Source: Gemmobacter denitrificans (GTDB lineage Bacteria > Pseudomonadota > Alphaproteobacteria > Rhodobacterales > Rhodobacteraceae). From it: a stretch of 64,000 bases of DNA. A program made the translations under genes and the position numbers. The stretch is taken from positions 434,001 to 498,000 of the forward strand of contig NZ_JBALHR010000002.1 of NCBI RefSeq assembly GCF_036964905.1, written 5' to 3'. Below the pieces are notes generated by a model. That model had not been told where the DNA came from, searched no databases, and saw only the letters and a program-made list of their open reading frames with translations. Within the stretch, counting starts at the first letter, position 1; each line of letters opens with the position of its first letter. Of this stretch, positions 49,429 through 58,013 are shown in pieces.

Positions 49429-50318
49429 CCCTTGCCGGTCTGGCGATTGGCGTGCTGGGGCTGGTTCTGTGGCTGACAGGCGGGTTTGCCTCCTTGCAGG
49501 TCTGGGCCGAACTGGCCGGGCGCGCGGTGCAGCGCGATCTGGCGGGGGCCGTGCGGGCAATTGCCAGCGGCAACCCCGGGGCGGTGGCCGGATTGCTGGG
49601 CCTCTGCTTTGCCTATGGGTTTCTGCATGCCGCCGGGCCCGGACATGGCAAGATGCTGATCGGGGCCTTTGGCGTTGCGCGGCGGGTGCCGATGGCCCGG
49701 CTTGTGGTGCTGGCCCTGCTGTCCAGCCTGGCACAGGCCACGGTGGCGGTGGCGGTGGTCTATGCGCTGGTGCTGGGGGCGGGCTGGGCCCGCACGAAGG
49801 TCGAAGGGGTGGCAGAGACGGTCTTCCTGCCCTTCAGCCATGCGATGATTGCAGCCATCGGTCTTTGGTTGGTCTGGCGCGGCTGGCAGGGGCTTCGTCG
49901 CCAGACGGCACCACAACCGCAGGCACACCATGACCACCACCACCACGAACATGACGAGGATTGCGGCTGCGGCCATGCCCATGCGCCAAGCCTTGATCAA
50001 GTCGCCGCAGTGACCGGTTGGCGCGATGCGGCGGCGCTGATTGCCGCTGTGGCCTTGCGGCCCTGTTCGGGGGCGCTGTTTCTGCTGGTGGTCAGTTGGC
50101 AAATGGGCATTGCCGCCGCCGGTGTCGCGGGGGCCTATGCCATGGGGCTGGGCACGGCCCTTGTGACGATCGCCGTAGCTGTCATGGCCGTCTGGTCGCG
50201 CGAAGGGGCGCTAAGCCTTGTTCCTGCACAACTGGCCCGGGCTGTGCCGCTAATCGAATTCTGTGTCGGGGCGCTGATCGCGCTTGTGGCGGGGCAGATG
50301 CTGCTGGCGGCGCTCTGA
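49416..50318 (+). CDS. NicO/RcnA-like nickel/cobalt transporter
   Basis: The 300-residue membrane protein has HAAGPGHGKMLIGAFG (residues 71-86), the NicO-family transport motif, six or so hydrophobic segments, a cytosolic His-rich loop HHDHHHHEHDEDCGCGHAHA (171-190), and ALRPCSGALFLL at the later metal site. In RcnA this family exports Ni/Co; with DUF1007 partners it is generally thought to import cobalt or nickel. The need for cobalt in the cob pathway of this genome fits uptake, but direction is not shown by sequence. ATG overlaps the end of the DUF1007 gene by 13 bp. Confidence 0.85.
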   Translation: MRSVTLAGLAIGVLGLVLWLTGGFASLQVWAELAGRAVQRDLAGAVRAIASGNPGAVAGLLGLCFAYGFLHAAGPGHGKMLIGAFGVARRVPMARLVVLALLSSLAQATVAVAVVYALVLGAGWARTKVEGVAETVFLPFSHAMIAAIGLWLVWRGWQGLRRQTAPQPQAHHDHHHHEHDEDCGCGHAHAPSLDQVAAVTGWRDAAALIAAVALRPCSGALFLLVVSWQMGIAAAGVAGAYAMGLGTALVTIAVAVMAVWSREGALSLVPAQLARAVPLIEFCVGALIALVAGQMLLAAL

Positions 50319-50385
50319 TCCGGGGCGGATTGTACCAATATTTGTGCGCCTTGCTGCGGATTTGACCCGTTGGTAGAGTTTCACG

Positions 50386-51741
50386 ATGTCCGCCATGCTT
50401 TCCCCCGCCCAGCATATCCGCGCCACCCTTGCGCTTGGCCTGCCAATCGTCGGCAGTCAGGTGGCACAGATGATGCTGCATGTCACCGATACCATCATCA
50501 TGGGCTGGTATGGGGTGTCAGAACTGGCTTCGGTCGTGCTGGGCAGTTCGTTCTTCTTCGTGCTCTTCGTGCTTGGCGCAGGCTGTGCCCAGGCGGTGAT
50601 GCCGATTGTTGCGCAGGCCATGGGCCGGGGCGATGAAACCGATGTGCGCCGCGCGACGCGGATGGGGCTTTGGCTGTCCATCGCCTTCGGGATTGTGGTC
50701 TATCCGCTGTTCTGGTGGTCAGGGCCGATCCTGCTGGCCCTGGGGCAGACGCCCGAGGTCGCGGCCCTGTCGGGCGATTTCCTGTGGATCGCGGGGTTCG
50801 GTCTGATCCCGGCCCTGCTGGTGACCACGCTGCGCGGCTATCTCGCCGCGCTGGAGCGCACACAGGTCGTGCTGTGGGTCACTGTTGCGGCGGTCTTTGT
50901 GAACTCTGGGGCCTGCTATGCGCTGGTATTCGGTCGCTGGGGCATGCCGGAACTGGGGGTCGAGGGCGCGGCCCTGGCGTCGCTTCTTGTGCAGATTTTC
51001 ACCTTCCTTCTGCTGGCCGCCTATGCGGCGCTGCTGCCCGAATTGCGGCGCTTTCATCTGTTTCAGCGGTTCTGGCGTGCCGATTGGCATGCGATGGGGC
51101 AGGTGTTCCGGCTGGGTTGGCCCATCGGGCTGACCAGCCTTGCCGAAACCGGGCTGTTTCAGGCGGTGGCGCTGATGATGGGCTGGATCGGCACGGTCGA
51201 ACTGGCGGCGCATGGCATTGCCATGCAGATCACCGCGCTTGGCTTCATGCTGCATCTGGGCCTGTCCAACGCCACCACGGTGCGCAGCGGCCGTTTCGCC
51301 GGATCGGCGGAATGGGCTGATCTGCGGCTTGGCGGGCTGGTGGCCATTGCTGTCTCTGCCGCCATCGGTCTGCTGCAGGTGGCGATCTATCTGATCTGGC
51401 CGGAACCGATCATCGGCCTGTTCATCGACCGCACCGCGCCCGAGGCCGCGCAGATCATGACCTTTGGCACCACGCTGCTGGCGCTGGCTGCGGCCTTTCA
51501 GATGGTCGATGCGGCGCAGGTCATGGCGCTTGGCCTGTTGCGTGGGGTGCAGGATACAAGGGTGCCGATGTGGATGGCCGCACTCAGCTATTGGGGCGTC
51601 GGCATCCCGGTATCCTGGTGGCTGGCCTTTCGGGCGGGATTTGGCGGGGCCGGGCTCTGGATCGGGCTGGTGGTCGGGTTGACCCTGGCCGCAAGCCTGC
51701 TGATGTGGCGGTTCTGGGCCCGGGTGCCGCGCGGGGCCTGA
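50386..51741 (+). CDS. MATE family efflux transporter
   Basis: The 451-residue protein has 12 predicted hydrophobic segments and MATE patterns: LALGLPIVGSQVAQMMLHVTDTIIMGWYG (N-lobe), GCAQAVMPIVAQAMGRGD and the C-lobe repeat of the same fold (LAAHGIAMQITALGFMLHLGLSNATTVRSGRFAG; VGLTLAASLLMWRFW). NorM-type members extrude cationic drugs by Na+ or H+ antiport. It follows the NicO gene by 67 bp on the same strand; the small gap leaves co-transcription open. It ends 4 bp before the convergent small gene. Confidence 0.92.
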   Translation: MSAMLSPAQHIRATLALGLPIVGSQVAQMMLHVTDTIIMGWYGVSELASVVLGSSFFFVLFVLGAGCAQAVMPIVAQAMGRGDETDVRRATRMGLWLSIAFGIVVYPLFWWSGPILLALGQTPEVAALSGDFLWIAGFGLIPALLVTTLRGYLAALERTQVVLWVTVAAVFVNSGACYALVFGRWGMPELGVEGAALASLLVQIFTFLLLAAYAALLPELRRFHLFQRFWRADWHAMGQVFRLGWPIGLTSLAETGLFQAVALMMGWIGTVELAAHGIAMQITALGFMLHLGLSNATTVRSGRFAGSAEWADLRLGGLVAIAVSAAIGLLQVAIYLIWPEPIIGLFIDRTAPEAAQIMTFGTTLLALAAAFQMVDAAQVMALGLLRGVQDTRVPMWMAALSYWGVGIPVSWWLAFRAGFGGAGLWIGLVVGLTLAASLLMWRFWARVPRGA

Positions 51742-51745
51742 ACCT

Positions 51746-52165
51746 TTATTCGTCCTCGGCGGCTGCCGCTTTCAGCAGACGTTCCGCCTTCTTGCGCACC
51801 AGCACGCTGCGCAGATCATGCATGGCCAGCAACAGCGCATCCGTCACCTCGTCCAGCTGCGCCTCGGAGGCCTTGGATTGCACCCATTGCGTGGTGGTGT
51901 TCAGGTAATCGACCGCCCGGTGAATGTCGTCAATATCCCGCCGGGCCAGAACCGACACCCGCTTGGCCATCCAGTCGCGGATGACCTGCAGGTCTTCCGG
52001 CGACAATTGGGTATCACCATGCGGTTTGATATTGCCGTTCTTCACATTGACGGTGGCGATTTCGTCCATGTCGATACGGCGCTGCCGGTTCTCGGTATCG
52101 ACCCGGAACACGACAGCCCCGTTTTCACGGATGCGAAAGTAATAGTCCGGCAGATCGCCCGCCAT
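51746..52165 (-). CDS. Conserved hypothetical protein
   Basis: A 139-residue soluble protein (PDYYFRIRENGAVVFRVDTENRQRRIDMDEIATVNVKNGNIKPHGD at the N-terminus, mainly beta in appearance; helical C-terminal half ending in KKAERLLKAAAAEDE). I know it only as an uncharacterised protein of Rhodobacterales. The gene begins 9 bp after aspC-like ends on the same strand (aminotransferase gene stops at 52175), so the two are probably one transcript with the aminotransferase upstream. No cofactor motif or signal peptide is seen. Confidence 0.78.
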   Translation of the reverse strand: MAGDLPDYYFRIRENGAVVFRVDTENRQRRIDMDEIATVNVKNGNIKPHGDTQLSPEDLQVIRDWMAKRVSVLARRDIDDIHRAVDYLNTTTQWVQSKASEAQLDEVTDALLLAMHDLRSVLVRKKAERLLKAAAAEDE

Positions 52166-52174
52166 GTCTGCCCC

Positions 52175-53377
52175 TTATTTCAATCCGTCGCAGAAGCTCT
52201 TGATCCGGCGGCAGGCTTCGGCCAGCGCCGCATCCGAAGTAGCGTAGCTGACCCGGAAATTCGGCGAAAGGCCAAAGGCCGCGCCAAAGACCACGGCAAC
52301 GCCGGTTTCGTCCAGCAGCGCGCTGGCGAAGGCTTCGTCATTCTCGATCTTCACACCGCCCGCGCTGGTCTTGCCGATACAGCCGGAGATATCGGGATAG
52401 ACGTAGAAGGCGCCTTCGGGCGTGGGGCAGGTGATGCCGGGGCAGGTGTTCAGCATCGAGACCACCAGATCGCGGCGGCGCTGGAACAGGGCCTTGTTGG
52501 TGGTCAGGAACTCTTGCGGGCCGGTAAGCCCTTCCAGCGCGGCATATTGGCTGACCGAACAGGGGTTCGAGGTCGATTGCGACTGGATGGTGCCCATGGC
52601 CTTGATCAGATGCACCGGGCCACCGGCATAGCCGATGCGCCAGCCGGTCATGGCATAGGATTTCGACACGCCATTGGTGGTCAGCGTGCGGTCGTAAAGC
52701 TTCGGCTCCACCTCTGCGGGGGTGCAGAATTTGAAATCGTCAAAGACGAGGTGTTCATACATGTCATCCGACAGAATCCAGACCTGCGGATGGCGCAGCA
52801 GCACATCGGTCAGCGCCTTCAGCTCGTCCCAGGTATAGCCCGCGCCGGTGGGGTTGGAGGGGCTGTTGAAGATGAACCATTTGGTGCGCGGCGTGATCGC
52901 GGCCTCAAGCTGATCCGGCGTGATCTTGAAGCGGTTTTCCAGCGTGCCCACCACCTCCACCGGGGTGCCGCCCGCCAGCACCACCATATCGGGATAGCTG
53001 ACCCAATAGGGCGCCGGAATGATGACCTCATCGCCCGGATTGCAGGTGGCCATCAGCGCATTGTAGAGAATCTGCTTGCCCCCGGTGCCCACGGTGATCT
53101 GGTTCGGCGCATAGGTCAGGCCGTTTTCCTTGAGGAATTTCGCGCAGATCGCCTTTTTCAGCTCGGGGATGCCATCGACGGCGGTGTACTTGGTCTTACC
53201 CTCGTCAATCGCGCGTTTGGCGGCATCCTTGATGTTCTGCGGCGTGTCGAAATCCGGCTCGCCCGCGCCAAGGCCGATCACATCGCGCCCGGCCGCCTTC
53301 AGCTCCTGCGCCTTGGTGGTGACGGCAATGGTCGGCGAGGGTTTGACACGGGCAAGCGTATCGGACAGGAAGGCCAT
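52175..53377 (-). CDS. Aspartate aminotransferase (class I/II, fold type I PLP)
   Basis: The 400-residue enzyme transfers the amino group between aspartate and 2-oxoglutarate. It has LSDTLARVKPSPTIAVTTKAQEL at the start, GLGAGEPDFDTPQNIKDAAKRAI, NSPSNPTGAGYTWDEL, SDDMYEHL, and the PLP lysine K239 in NGVSKSYAMTGWRIGYAGG, followed by the substrate-carboxylate Arg near the C-terminus (PNFRVSYA). This is the subgroup Ib AAT common in alphaproteobacteria, which can also use prephenate. The start at 53377 has GGAGTGTTCC-type sequence upstream (weak) and conserved N-terminus. Confidence 0.94.
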   Translation of the reverse strand: MAFLSDTLARVKPSPTIAVTTKAQELKAAGRDVIGLGAGEPDFDTPQNIKDAAKRAIDEGKTKYTAVDGIPELKKAICAKFLKENGLTYAPNQITVGTGGKQILYNALMATCNPGDEVIIPAPYWVSYPDMVVLAGGTPVEVVGTLENRFKITPDQLEAAITPRTKWFIFNSPSNPTGAGYTWDELKALTDVLLRHPQVWILSDDMYEHLVFDDFKFCTPAEVEPKLYDRTLTTNGVSKSYAMTGWRIGYAGGPVHLIKAMGTIQSQSTSNPCSVSQYAALEGLTGPQEFLTTNKALFQRRRDLVVSMLNTCPGITCPTPEGAFYVYPDISGCIGKTSAGGVKIENDEAFASALLDETGVAVVFGAAFGLSPNFRVSYATSDAALAEACRRIKSFCDGLK

Positions 53378-53436
53378 GGAACACTCCGGCAAAAGATGTG
53401 GCAATGTCTTAGGCCGGGCGCGCAAAGGGGGCAACC

Positions 53437-53715
53437 ATGGAAACGCAAGAGGCACGTCTGAAACGCCTGCGGATGCGCAGCTGGCGGCGCGGAACCAAGG
53501 AAATGGATCTGGTGCTTGGCCCCTATGCCGATGCGCATCTGGACGGCATGTCGGACGCCCGGCTGACGCTCTATGACGCGCTGCTGAACGAGAATGACAC
53601 GGATCTTTTGCCCTGGGTTCTGGGGCAGACCCCAGCCCCTGACCATCTGGCGGCCCTGATCCACGAAATCGGCGGCTTCGCCCGCAGTCGGCTTGCCGCG
53701 CCGCGCGGCGAATAA
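53437..53715 (+). CDS. sdhE: Succinate dehydrogenase assembly factor (SdhE/SDHAF2)
   Basis: The 92-residue protein has the diagnostic RMRSWRRGTKEMDLVLGPY, the RGxxE motif (residues 18-22) that helps covalent attachment of FAD to the succinate dehydrogenase flavoprotein, followed by the helical NENDTDLLPWVLG segment. It is encoded between the convergent eno and divergent from the aminotransferase gene (59 bp gap). sdh genes are not in this window. A bidirectional terminator follows. Confidence 0.93.
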   Translation: METQEARLKRLRMRSWRRGTKEMDLVLGPYADAHLDGMSDARLTLYDALLNENDTDLLPWVLGQTPAPDHLAALIHEIGGFARSRLAAPRGE

Positions 53716-53742
53716 CCGCGCAAGGCCCGGCCCCGAACGCAA

Positions 53743-53769
53743 ACGGGCGCCCGATGGGGCGCCCGTCTT
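53743..53769. terminator. Bidirectional terminator between sdhE and eno
   Basis: ACGGGCGCCC (53743-53752) and GGGCGCCCGT (53757-53766) form a perfect 10-bp stem with a 4-nt loop; short T runs lie on both sides. It is placed between convergent genes. Confidence 0.85.
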
Positions 53770-53787
53770 TGAACATCGGGGAAGGGA

Positions 53788-55065
53788 TCAGCCCTTCAGG
53801 ATGCTGCGGCCCGCGAATTCGGCCACTTCGCCCAGCAGTTCTTCGATACGGATCAGCTGGTTGTATTTCGCCAACCGGTCCGAACGGGCCAGCGAGCCGG
53901 TCTTGATCTGACCGCAATTGGTGGCCACGGCCAGATCGGCGATGGTGGCATCCTCGGTCTCGCCCGAACGGTGTGACATGACGTTGGTGTAGCGGGCGCG
54001 GTGGGCCATATCCACGGCTTGCAGCGTTTCGGTCAGCGAGCCGATCTGGTTCACCTTCACCAGCATCGAATTGGCGCAACCGGCGGCAATGCCTTCGGCC
54101 AGACGGCGCGGGTTGGTCACGAACAGGTCGTCGCCCACCAGCTGCACCTTGTTGCCCAGACGATCGGTCAGCGCCTTCCAGCCTGCCCAGTCATCCTCGG
54201 CCATGCCGTCTTCGATCGAGATGATCGGGTAATCGGCGCACAGCTTGGCCAGATATTCGACATTCTCTTCCGAAGAGAGCGACAGGCCTTCGCCCTTCAT
54301 CTCATACTTGCCGCCCTTGAAATATTCGGTCGAGGCGCAATCGAGGGCCAGATAGATGTCTTCGCCGGGCTTGTAGCCCGCTTTCTCGATGGATTTCAGG
54401 ATGAAATCCAGCGCCACGCGGGTCGAGGACAGGTTGGGGGCAAAGCCGCCCTCATCCCCGATCCCGGTCGAAAGACCGGCCGCCGACAGTTCCTTCTTCA
54501 GGGTGTGGAACACTTCCGACCCCATCCGCACCGCTTCCTTGATGTTGGAAGCCGCCACCGGCATGATCATGAATTCCTGAATGTCGATCGGGTTGTCGGC
54601 ATGTTCGCCGCCATTGATGATGTTCATCATCGGCACGGGCAGAACGCGGGCAGAAGTGCCGCCAACATAGCGATAGAGCGGCTGGCCGGTGAACTCGGCA
54701 GCGGCCTTGGCCACGGCAAGCGAAACGCCGAGGATGGCATTGGCGCCCAGACGCGATTTGTTGGGCGTGCCGTCCATTTCGATCATGGTGCGGTCGATGC
54801 CGACCTGCTCGGTCGCGTCAAAGCCGATCAGCTCTTCGGCGATTTCGCCGTTCACGGCGGCCACGGCCTCCAGCACGCCCTTGCCCATGTAGCGGGACTT
54901 GTCGCCATCGCGGCGCTCCACCGCCTCATGCGCGCCGGTCGAGGCGCCCGAGGGCACGGCGGCGCGGCCCATGGCGCCGCTTTCCAGCGTCACTTCCACT
55001 TCAACCGTGGGATTGCCGCGGCTGTCGAGGATTTCGCGGGCGTGAATGTCGATGATCGTGCTCAT
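53788..55065 (-). CDS. eno: Enolase
   Basis: The 425-residue glycolytic/degradosome-associated enzyme interconverts 2-phosphoglycerate and phosphoenolpyruvate. All family marks are present: AREILDSRGNPTVEVEV, SGASTGAHEAVERRDGD, the Mg-binding Asp/Glu in LALDCASTEYF, ISIEDGMAEDDWAGW and LVGDDLFVTN, the catalytic Lys in MLVKVNQIGSLTE, and SHRSGETEDATIADLAVA. The ATG at 55065 has GAGGAA seven bases upstream; an in-frame ATG five codons earlier is less well placed. Upstream, about 117 bp separate it from a DMT transporter on the same strand. Confidence 0.97.
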   Translation of the reverse strand: MSTIIDIHAREILDSRGNPTVEVEVTLESGAMGRAAVPSGASTGAHEAVERRDGDKSRYMGKGVLEAVAAVNGEIAEELIGFDATEQVGIDRTMIEMDGTPNKSRLGANAILGVSLAVAKAAAEFTGQPLYRYVGGTSARVLPVPMMNIINGGEHADNPIDIQEFMIMPVAASNIKEAVRMGSEVFHTLKKELSAAGLSTGIGDEGGFAPNLSSTRVALDFILKSIEKAGYKPGEDIYLALDCASTEYFKGGKYEMKGEGLSLSSEENVEYLAKLCADYPIISIEDGMAEDDWAGWKALTDRLGNKVQLVGDDLFVTNPRRLAEGIAAGCANSMLVKVNQIGSLTETLQAVDMAHRARYTNVMSHRSGETEDATIADLAVATNCGQIKTGSLARSDRLAKYNQLIRIEELLGEVAEFAGRSILKG

Positions 55066-55181
55066 GGGGGTGTTCCTCATTAGGGAAGCATGCTCTCGCC
55101 CGCGTCTCTAGCCAAGCCGGGCGGGCATGAAAAGCGTCTATCCCGGGTGGTAGCGCTGCAAGGGCAAGAAAATGTGACGGA

Positions 55182-56084
55182 TCAGGCGATCTGCCGCCTG
55201 CGCAGGCGTTCACGCGCAAAGGTATAAAGCCCCGATCCGATGATCAACGCAGCGCCGATCAAGGTGGGCAGGTCGGGACGTTCGGCAAAGACCAGCATCC
55301 CCACCATCATCGCAAAGACCAGACGTGCATAGCGGAACGGGGTGATGACCGAGACTTCGCCGAGCCGCGTGGCCTGGGTGATCGCCCAATAGGCGCTGAT
55401 CCCGAAGAACAGCGCCCCGCCGATATGGCCCATCTGCGGCAGGCTGGGCAGTTGCGCCCCGCCTGATACGCCCAGCATCAATGCCCCCAGCAGCGCGACA
55501 GCGGCAAAGCCCCAGGCTGCGATCTGGGTGGTGGAAATGCGCGGCGGGATGCGCCTTGTGGCAATGTCGCGGACCGACAGCCCGATCACCGCCAGCACGG
55601 ACCAGAGCGAGGCCAGTTCAAACCCCTCCAGCCCGGGCCGGATGATGATGAGAACGCCGAAAAAACCGACCGTGATCGCGGTCCAGCGCCGCCAGCCGAC
55701 CTGTTCCCCCAGAAACAGCGCCGCGCCCAGCGTCACCGCCAGGGGCGTGGCCTGAAAGATCGCCGTGGCCGAGGTCAGCGGGGTCAGCGCCAATGCGGTG
55801 ATGAAGCCGAAGGTGCCCACCATCTCGCCCAGATTGCGCCAGATGACGGCGGGGTGCCAGAGGTCAGGGTCGATCACTCGACGGCCGTCGGCCCGCGCCA
55901 TCAGGCCAAAGACCGGCGTGCCGATCACGCCCAGCATCAGCAGGATCTGCCCGGTCGGCAATCCGGCGGCGGCCCATTTGATGAACATGTCCTCCAGCGC
56001 GAACCCGGCCATAGCGGCGACCATCAGCAGGATGCCGCGCAGATTGTCTTTCGCGCCTGCCGTTTCAGTGCCCGTGCCCGCCAT
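55182..56084 (-). CDS. EamA/DMT family transporter
   Basis: The 300-residue membrane protein has ten hydrophobic segments in two EamA halves (first: LMVAAMAGFALEDMFIKWAAAGLPTGQILLMLGV; second: WGFAAVALLGALMLGV...YWAITQATRLGEVSVITPFRYARLVFAMMVG). Such drug/metabolite transporters may be S-adenosylmethionine (SAM)-like or carboxylate exporters, but nothing here shows the substrate. Its GTG at 56090 is a possible alternative start (two codons earlier); ATG 56084 has GGGGGTGG just upstream. It is on the same strand as, and follows, the DUF533 gene. Another DMT transporter lies divergently at 57135. Confidence 0.85.
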   Translation of the reverse strand: MAGTGTETAGAKDNLRGILLMVAAMAGFALEDMFIKWAAAGLPTGQILLMLGVIGTPVFGLMARADGRRVIDPDLWHPAVIWRNLGEMVGTFGFITALALTPLTSATAIFQATPLAVTLGAALFLGEQVGWRRWTAITVGFFGVLIIIRPGLEGFELASLWSVLAVIGLSVRDIATRRIPPRISTTQIAAWGFAAVALLGALMLGVSGGAQLPSLPQMGHIGGALFFGISAYWAITQATRLGEVSVITPFRYARLVFAMMVGMLVFAERPDLPTLIGAALIIGSGLYTFARERLRRRQIA

Positions 56085-56186
56085 ATCCACCCCCGTTCGT
56101 TCCGGGGACAGGGATAGGCGAAAGCCCGGGGGGCCACCAGCGCCAAACGCCGCGCGGCCTTGCCCCCCGGCCCGTGAGCCTGCCGG

Positions 56187-56975
56187 TCAGCCGTAGATGC
56201 GGGCTGCCCCGGCCTGATCGTGCAGGCGGTTCACCTCATCGGGCGTCAGGTCCAGCGCCTGTGCCAGCCCGTGCAGGTACTGCGCCTCGTTGCGGTTATC
56301 CAGATCGATGGCCGACAGCGACACCATATAGACCTGTTCTTCCATTCCCTGCGGCACCTGCCGCGCCAGCCCGTCAATATCCAGCGGGGCCGACAGTTCG
56401 GCATTGACGAAATCCAGTTCGGCCTGATCCGCGCCATCCAGCGCCTGCATCAGCTTCTGCTTTTCGGCCTCGTCCAGCGCGCCATCACATTTCGCGGCCT
56501 GAATCATCGCGCGCAGCATCAGTGCCGCAGCCAGTTCCTGATCGCGGCTGGGTTGGGCGGGTGTGCCGCCCTGCAGCGCGTCAGTTAGCATGCCACCCAG
56601 GCCGCCCGCCGCAGCGCCGCCCCCCAGCAGACCGCCCAGCATATCGGCCAGATTGCCGCCCCCGGCACCGCCCAGCATCGCCTCAAGCCCCGAGGGCGCA
56701 TTCTGTCGGCTGCGGCTGCGCGAAGCAGTGCCGCCACCCGTAAGGCCGTCCAGCAGCCCGCCCAGACCGCCCGCAGAAGCGCCCTTGCCGCCGCCCAGCA
56801 TCCCGCCCAACTGGCCCAGCAGATCGCCCGCGCCGCCAATCTGTGTGCCGCGCCCCGCCGAACGGGTCGCGCCAGTTTGCCCCATTCCGGGCAGGCCATT
56901 CTTTGCAAGATGGCTGACCCCCTTGGCGACCGCCACGCCGATGGCCACCTTGGCCAGGGTTTTCACTAGACTCAT
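56187..56975 (-). CDS. DUF533/TerB-like protein (YebE-like)
   Basis: The 262-residue protein begins MSLVKTLAKVAIGVAVAKGV and has a long Gly/Leu-rich low-complexity region with GGMLGGGKG, GGLGGLLDGL and GGLLGGGAAAGGLGGML repeats (about residues 47-135), then a helical TerB-like domain: LMLRAMIQAAKCDGALDEAEKQKLMQAL (about 152-180), with the acidic DGALDEAE typical of TerB/DUF533. Proteins of this type in the inner membrane (YebE) are induced under envelope stress; the function is unknown. ATG at 56975 has GGGGAAG upstream, and the extended upstream frame is not family-like. It is divergent from the DMT gene at 57135. Confidence 0.82.
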   Translation of the reverse strand: MSLVKTLAKVAIGVAVAKGVSHLAKNGLPGMGQTGATRSAGRGTQIGGAGDLLGQLGGMLGGGKGASAGGLGGLLDGLTGGGTASRSRSRQNAPSGLEAMLGGAGGGNLADMLGGLLGGGAAAGGLGGMLTDALQGGTPAQPSRDQELAAALMLRAMIQAAKCDGALDEAEKQKLMQALDGADQAELDFVNAELSAPLDIDGLARQVPQGMEEQVYMVSLSAIDLDNRNEAQYLHGLAQALDLTPDEVNRLHDQAGAARIYG

Positions 56976-57134
56976 CACACTTCCCCTGTTTGCTGTCCGC
57001 ATTCCGGGACAGACCCGCCGCCAGAGTGCCGCCGCCCCCCGGGGCCAACAATGGGAATTTCGCCGCCCACGCCGCAGATTGCGCTTTGTTGCCGATTGAT
57101 GCCACATGCGGCGCAAGGCAAGGGGGGCGGGAAC

Positions 57135-58013
57135 ATGCGCAAGGAAGCACTGGATGGGGTCGGCCTGTCGGCCCTGCTGGGGGTGACGCTGCTGCTCGCC
57201 TTCAACCAGGTCATCGTGAAGATCACCAATCAGGGCCTGCAGCCGGTGTTCTTTGCCGGGGCGCGGTCGGCGCTGGCGGTGGTCTTTGTCTGGGGCTGGA
57301 TGGTGGCGCGGGGCCGCGCGCCGCGCTATACCCCCGGCACGCTGGGCGCGGGCCTGTTGATGGGCACCATCTTTGCGGCGGAATTCCTGTGCCTTTTCAT
57401 GGCGCTGGATCTGACCACGATCAGCCGCGCCGCGATCATCTTCTATTCCATGCCGGTCTGGATGGCGATTGCCGCGCATTTTGGCCTGCCCGGAGAACGC
57501 ATCACACCGATCCGCGCGCTTGGCCTGACGGCGGCCTTTGCGGGCACGGCCTGGGCCATTCTGGATCGTTCAGGCGGGCAGGGGCAGGGCAGTCTTGCGG
57601 GCGATCTTTATGCGCTTGGTGGCGCGCTCGGCTGGGCGGGAACCGCCTTCATCGCCCGCCGCCCGACCATGGCCAAGGTAGGCCCCGAGATGCAGCTCCT
57701 GTGGATGGTTGCCGTTTCCGCCCCGATCCTGCTGCTGGCTGCACCCGCCTTTGGCCCGCTGATCCGCGAGGTGGAGCCGATGCACTGGGTCTGGCTGGTG
57801 TTTCAGGCCAGCGTGGTGGTGGCGGGTGGCTTCATCACATGGCTTTGGCTGCTCGGGCGCTATCCGGCGGCGACGGTGGCCAGTTTTTCGTTCCTTACCC
57901 CGATTTTCAGCCTGATCCTGGGCTGGGCCTTCATGGGGGAAACGCTCAGCCCGGCCATTCTTGGGGCTGCGATGCTGGTGGCGGCGGGAATCATTCTCAT
58001 CAATCGGCGCTGA
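57135..58013 (+). CDS. EamA/DMT family transporter
   Basis: The 292-residue protein has ten hydrophobic segments with both EamA repeats (VTLLLAFNQVIVKITNQGLQPVFFAGARSALAVVFVWGWM; GEMQ-like LLWMVAVSAPILLLAAPA) and the C-terminal FSFLTPIFSLILGWAFMGETLSPAILGAAMLVAAGIILI, the usual final blocks. The substrate is unknown. The ATG at 57135 follows AGGGGGGCGGGAAC, and the family N-terminus is at this point; the upstream extension of the frame is rejected. It is not closely similar to the DMT transporter at 55182. A 539-bp region with regulatory signals for nrdJ follows. Confidence 0.86.
   Translation: MRKEALDGVGLSALLGVTLLLAFNQVIVKITNQGLQPVFFAGARSALAVVFVWGWMVARGRAPRYTPGTLGAGLLMGTIFAAEFLCLFMALDLTTISRAAIIFYSMPVWMAIAAHFGLPGERITPIRALGLTAAFAGTAWAILDRSGGQGQGSLAGDLYALGGALGWAGTAFIARRPTMAKVGPEMQLLWMVAVSAPILLLAAPAFGPLIREVEPMHWVWLVFQASVVVAGGFITWLWLLGRYPAATVASFSFLTPIFSLILGWAFMGETLSPAILGAAMLVAAGIILINRR

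Noticed and set aside
49992..50002. TTGATCAA sequence inside the NicO gene as FNR half-sites
   Set aside because: The N4 spacer is missing and the site lies inside a coding region.
53744..54079. Upstream extension of the aminotransferase frame
   Set aside because: It overlaps eno and sdhE; the family N-terminus starts at 53377.
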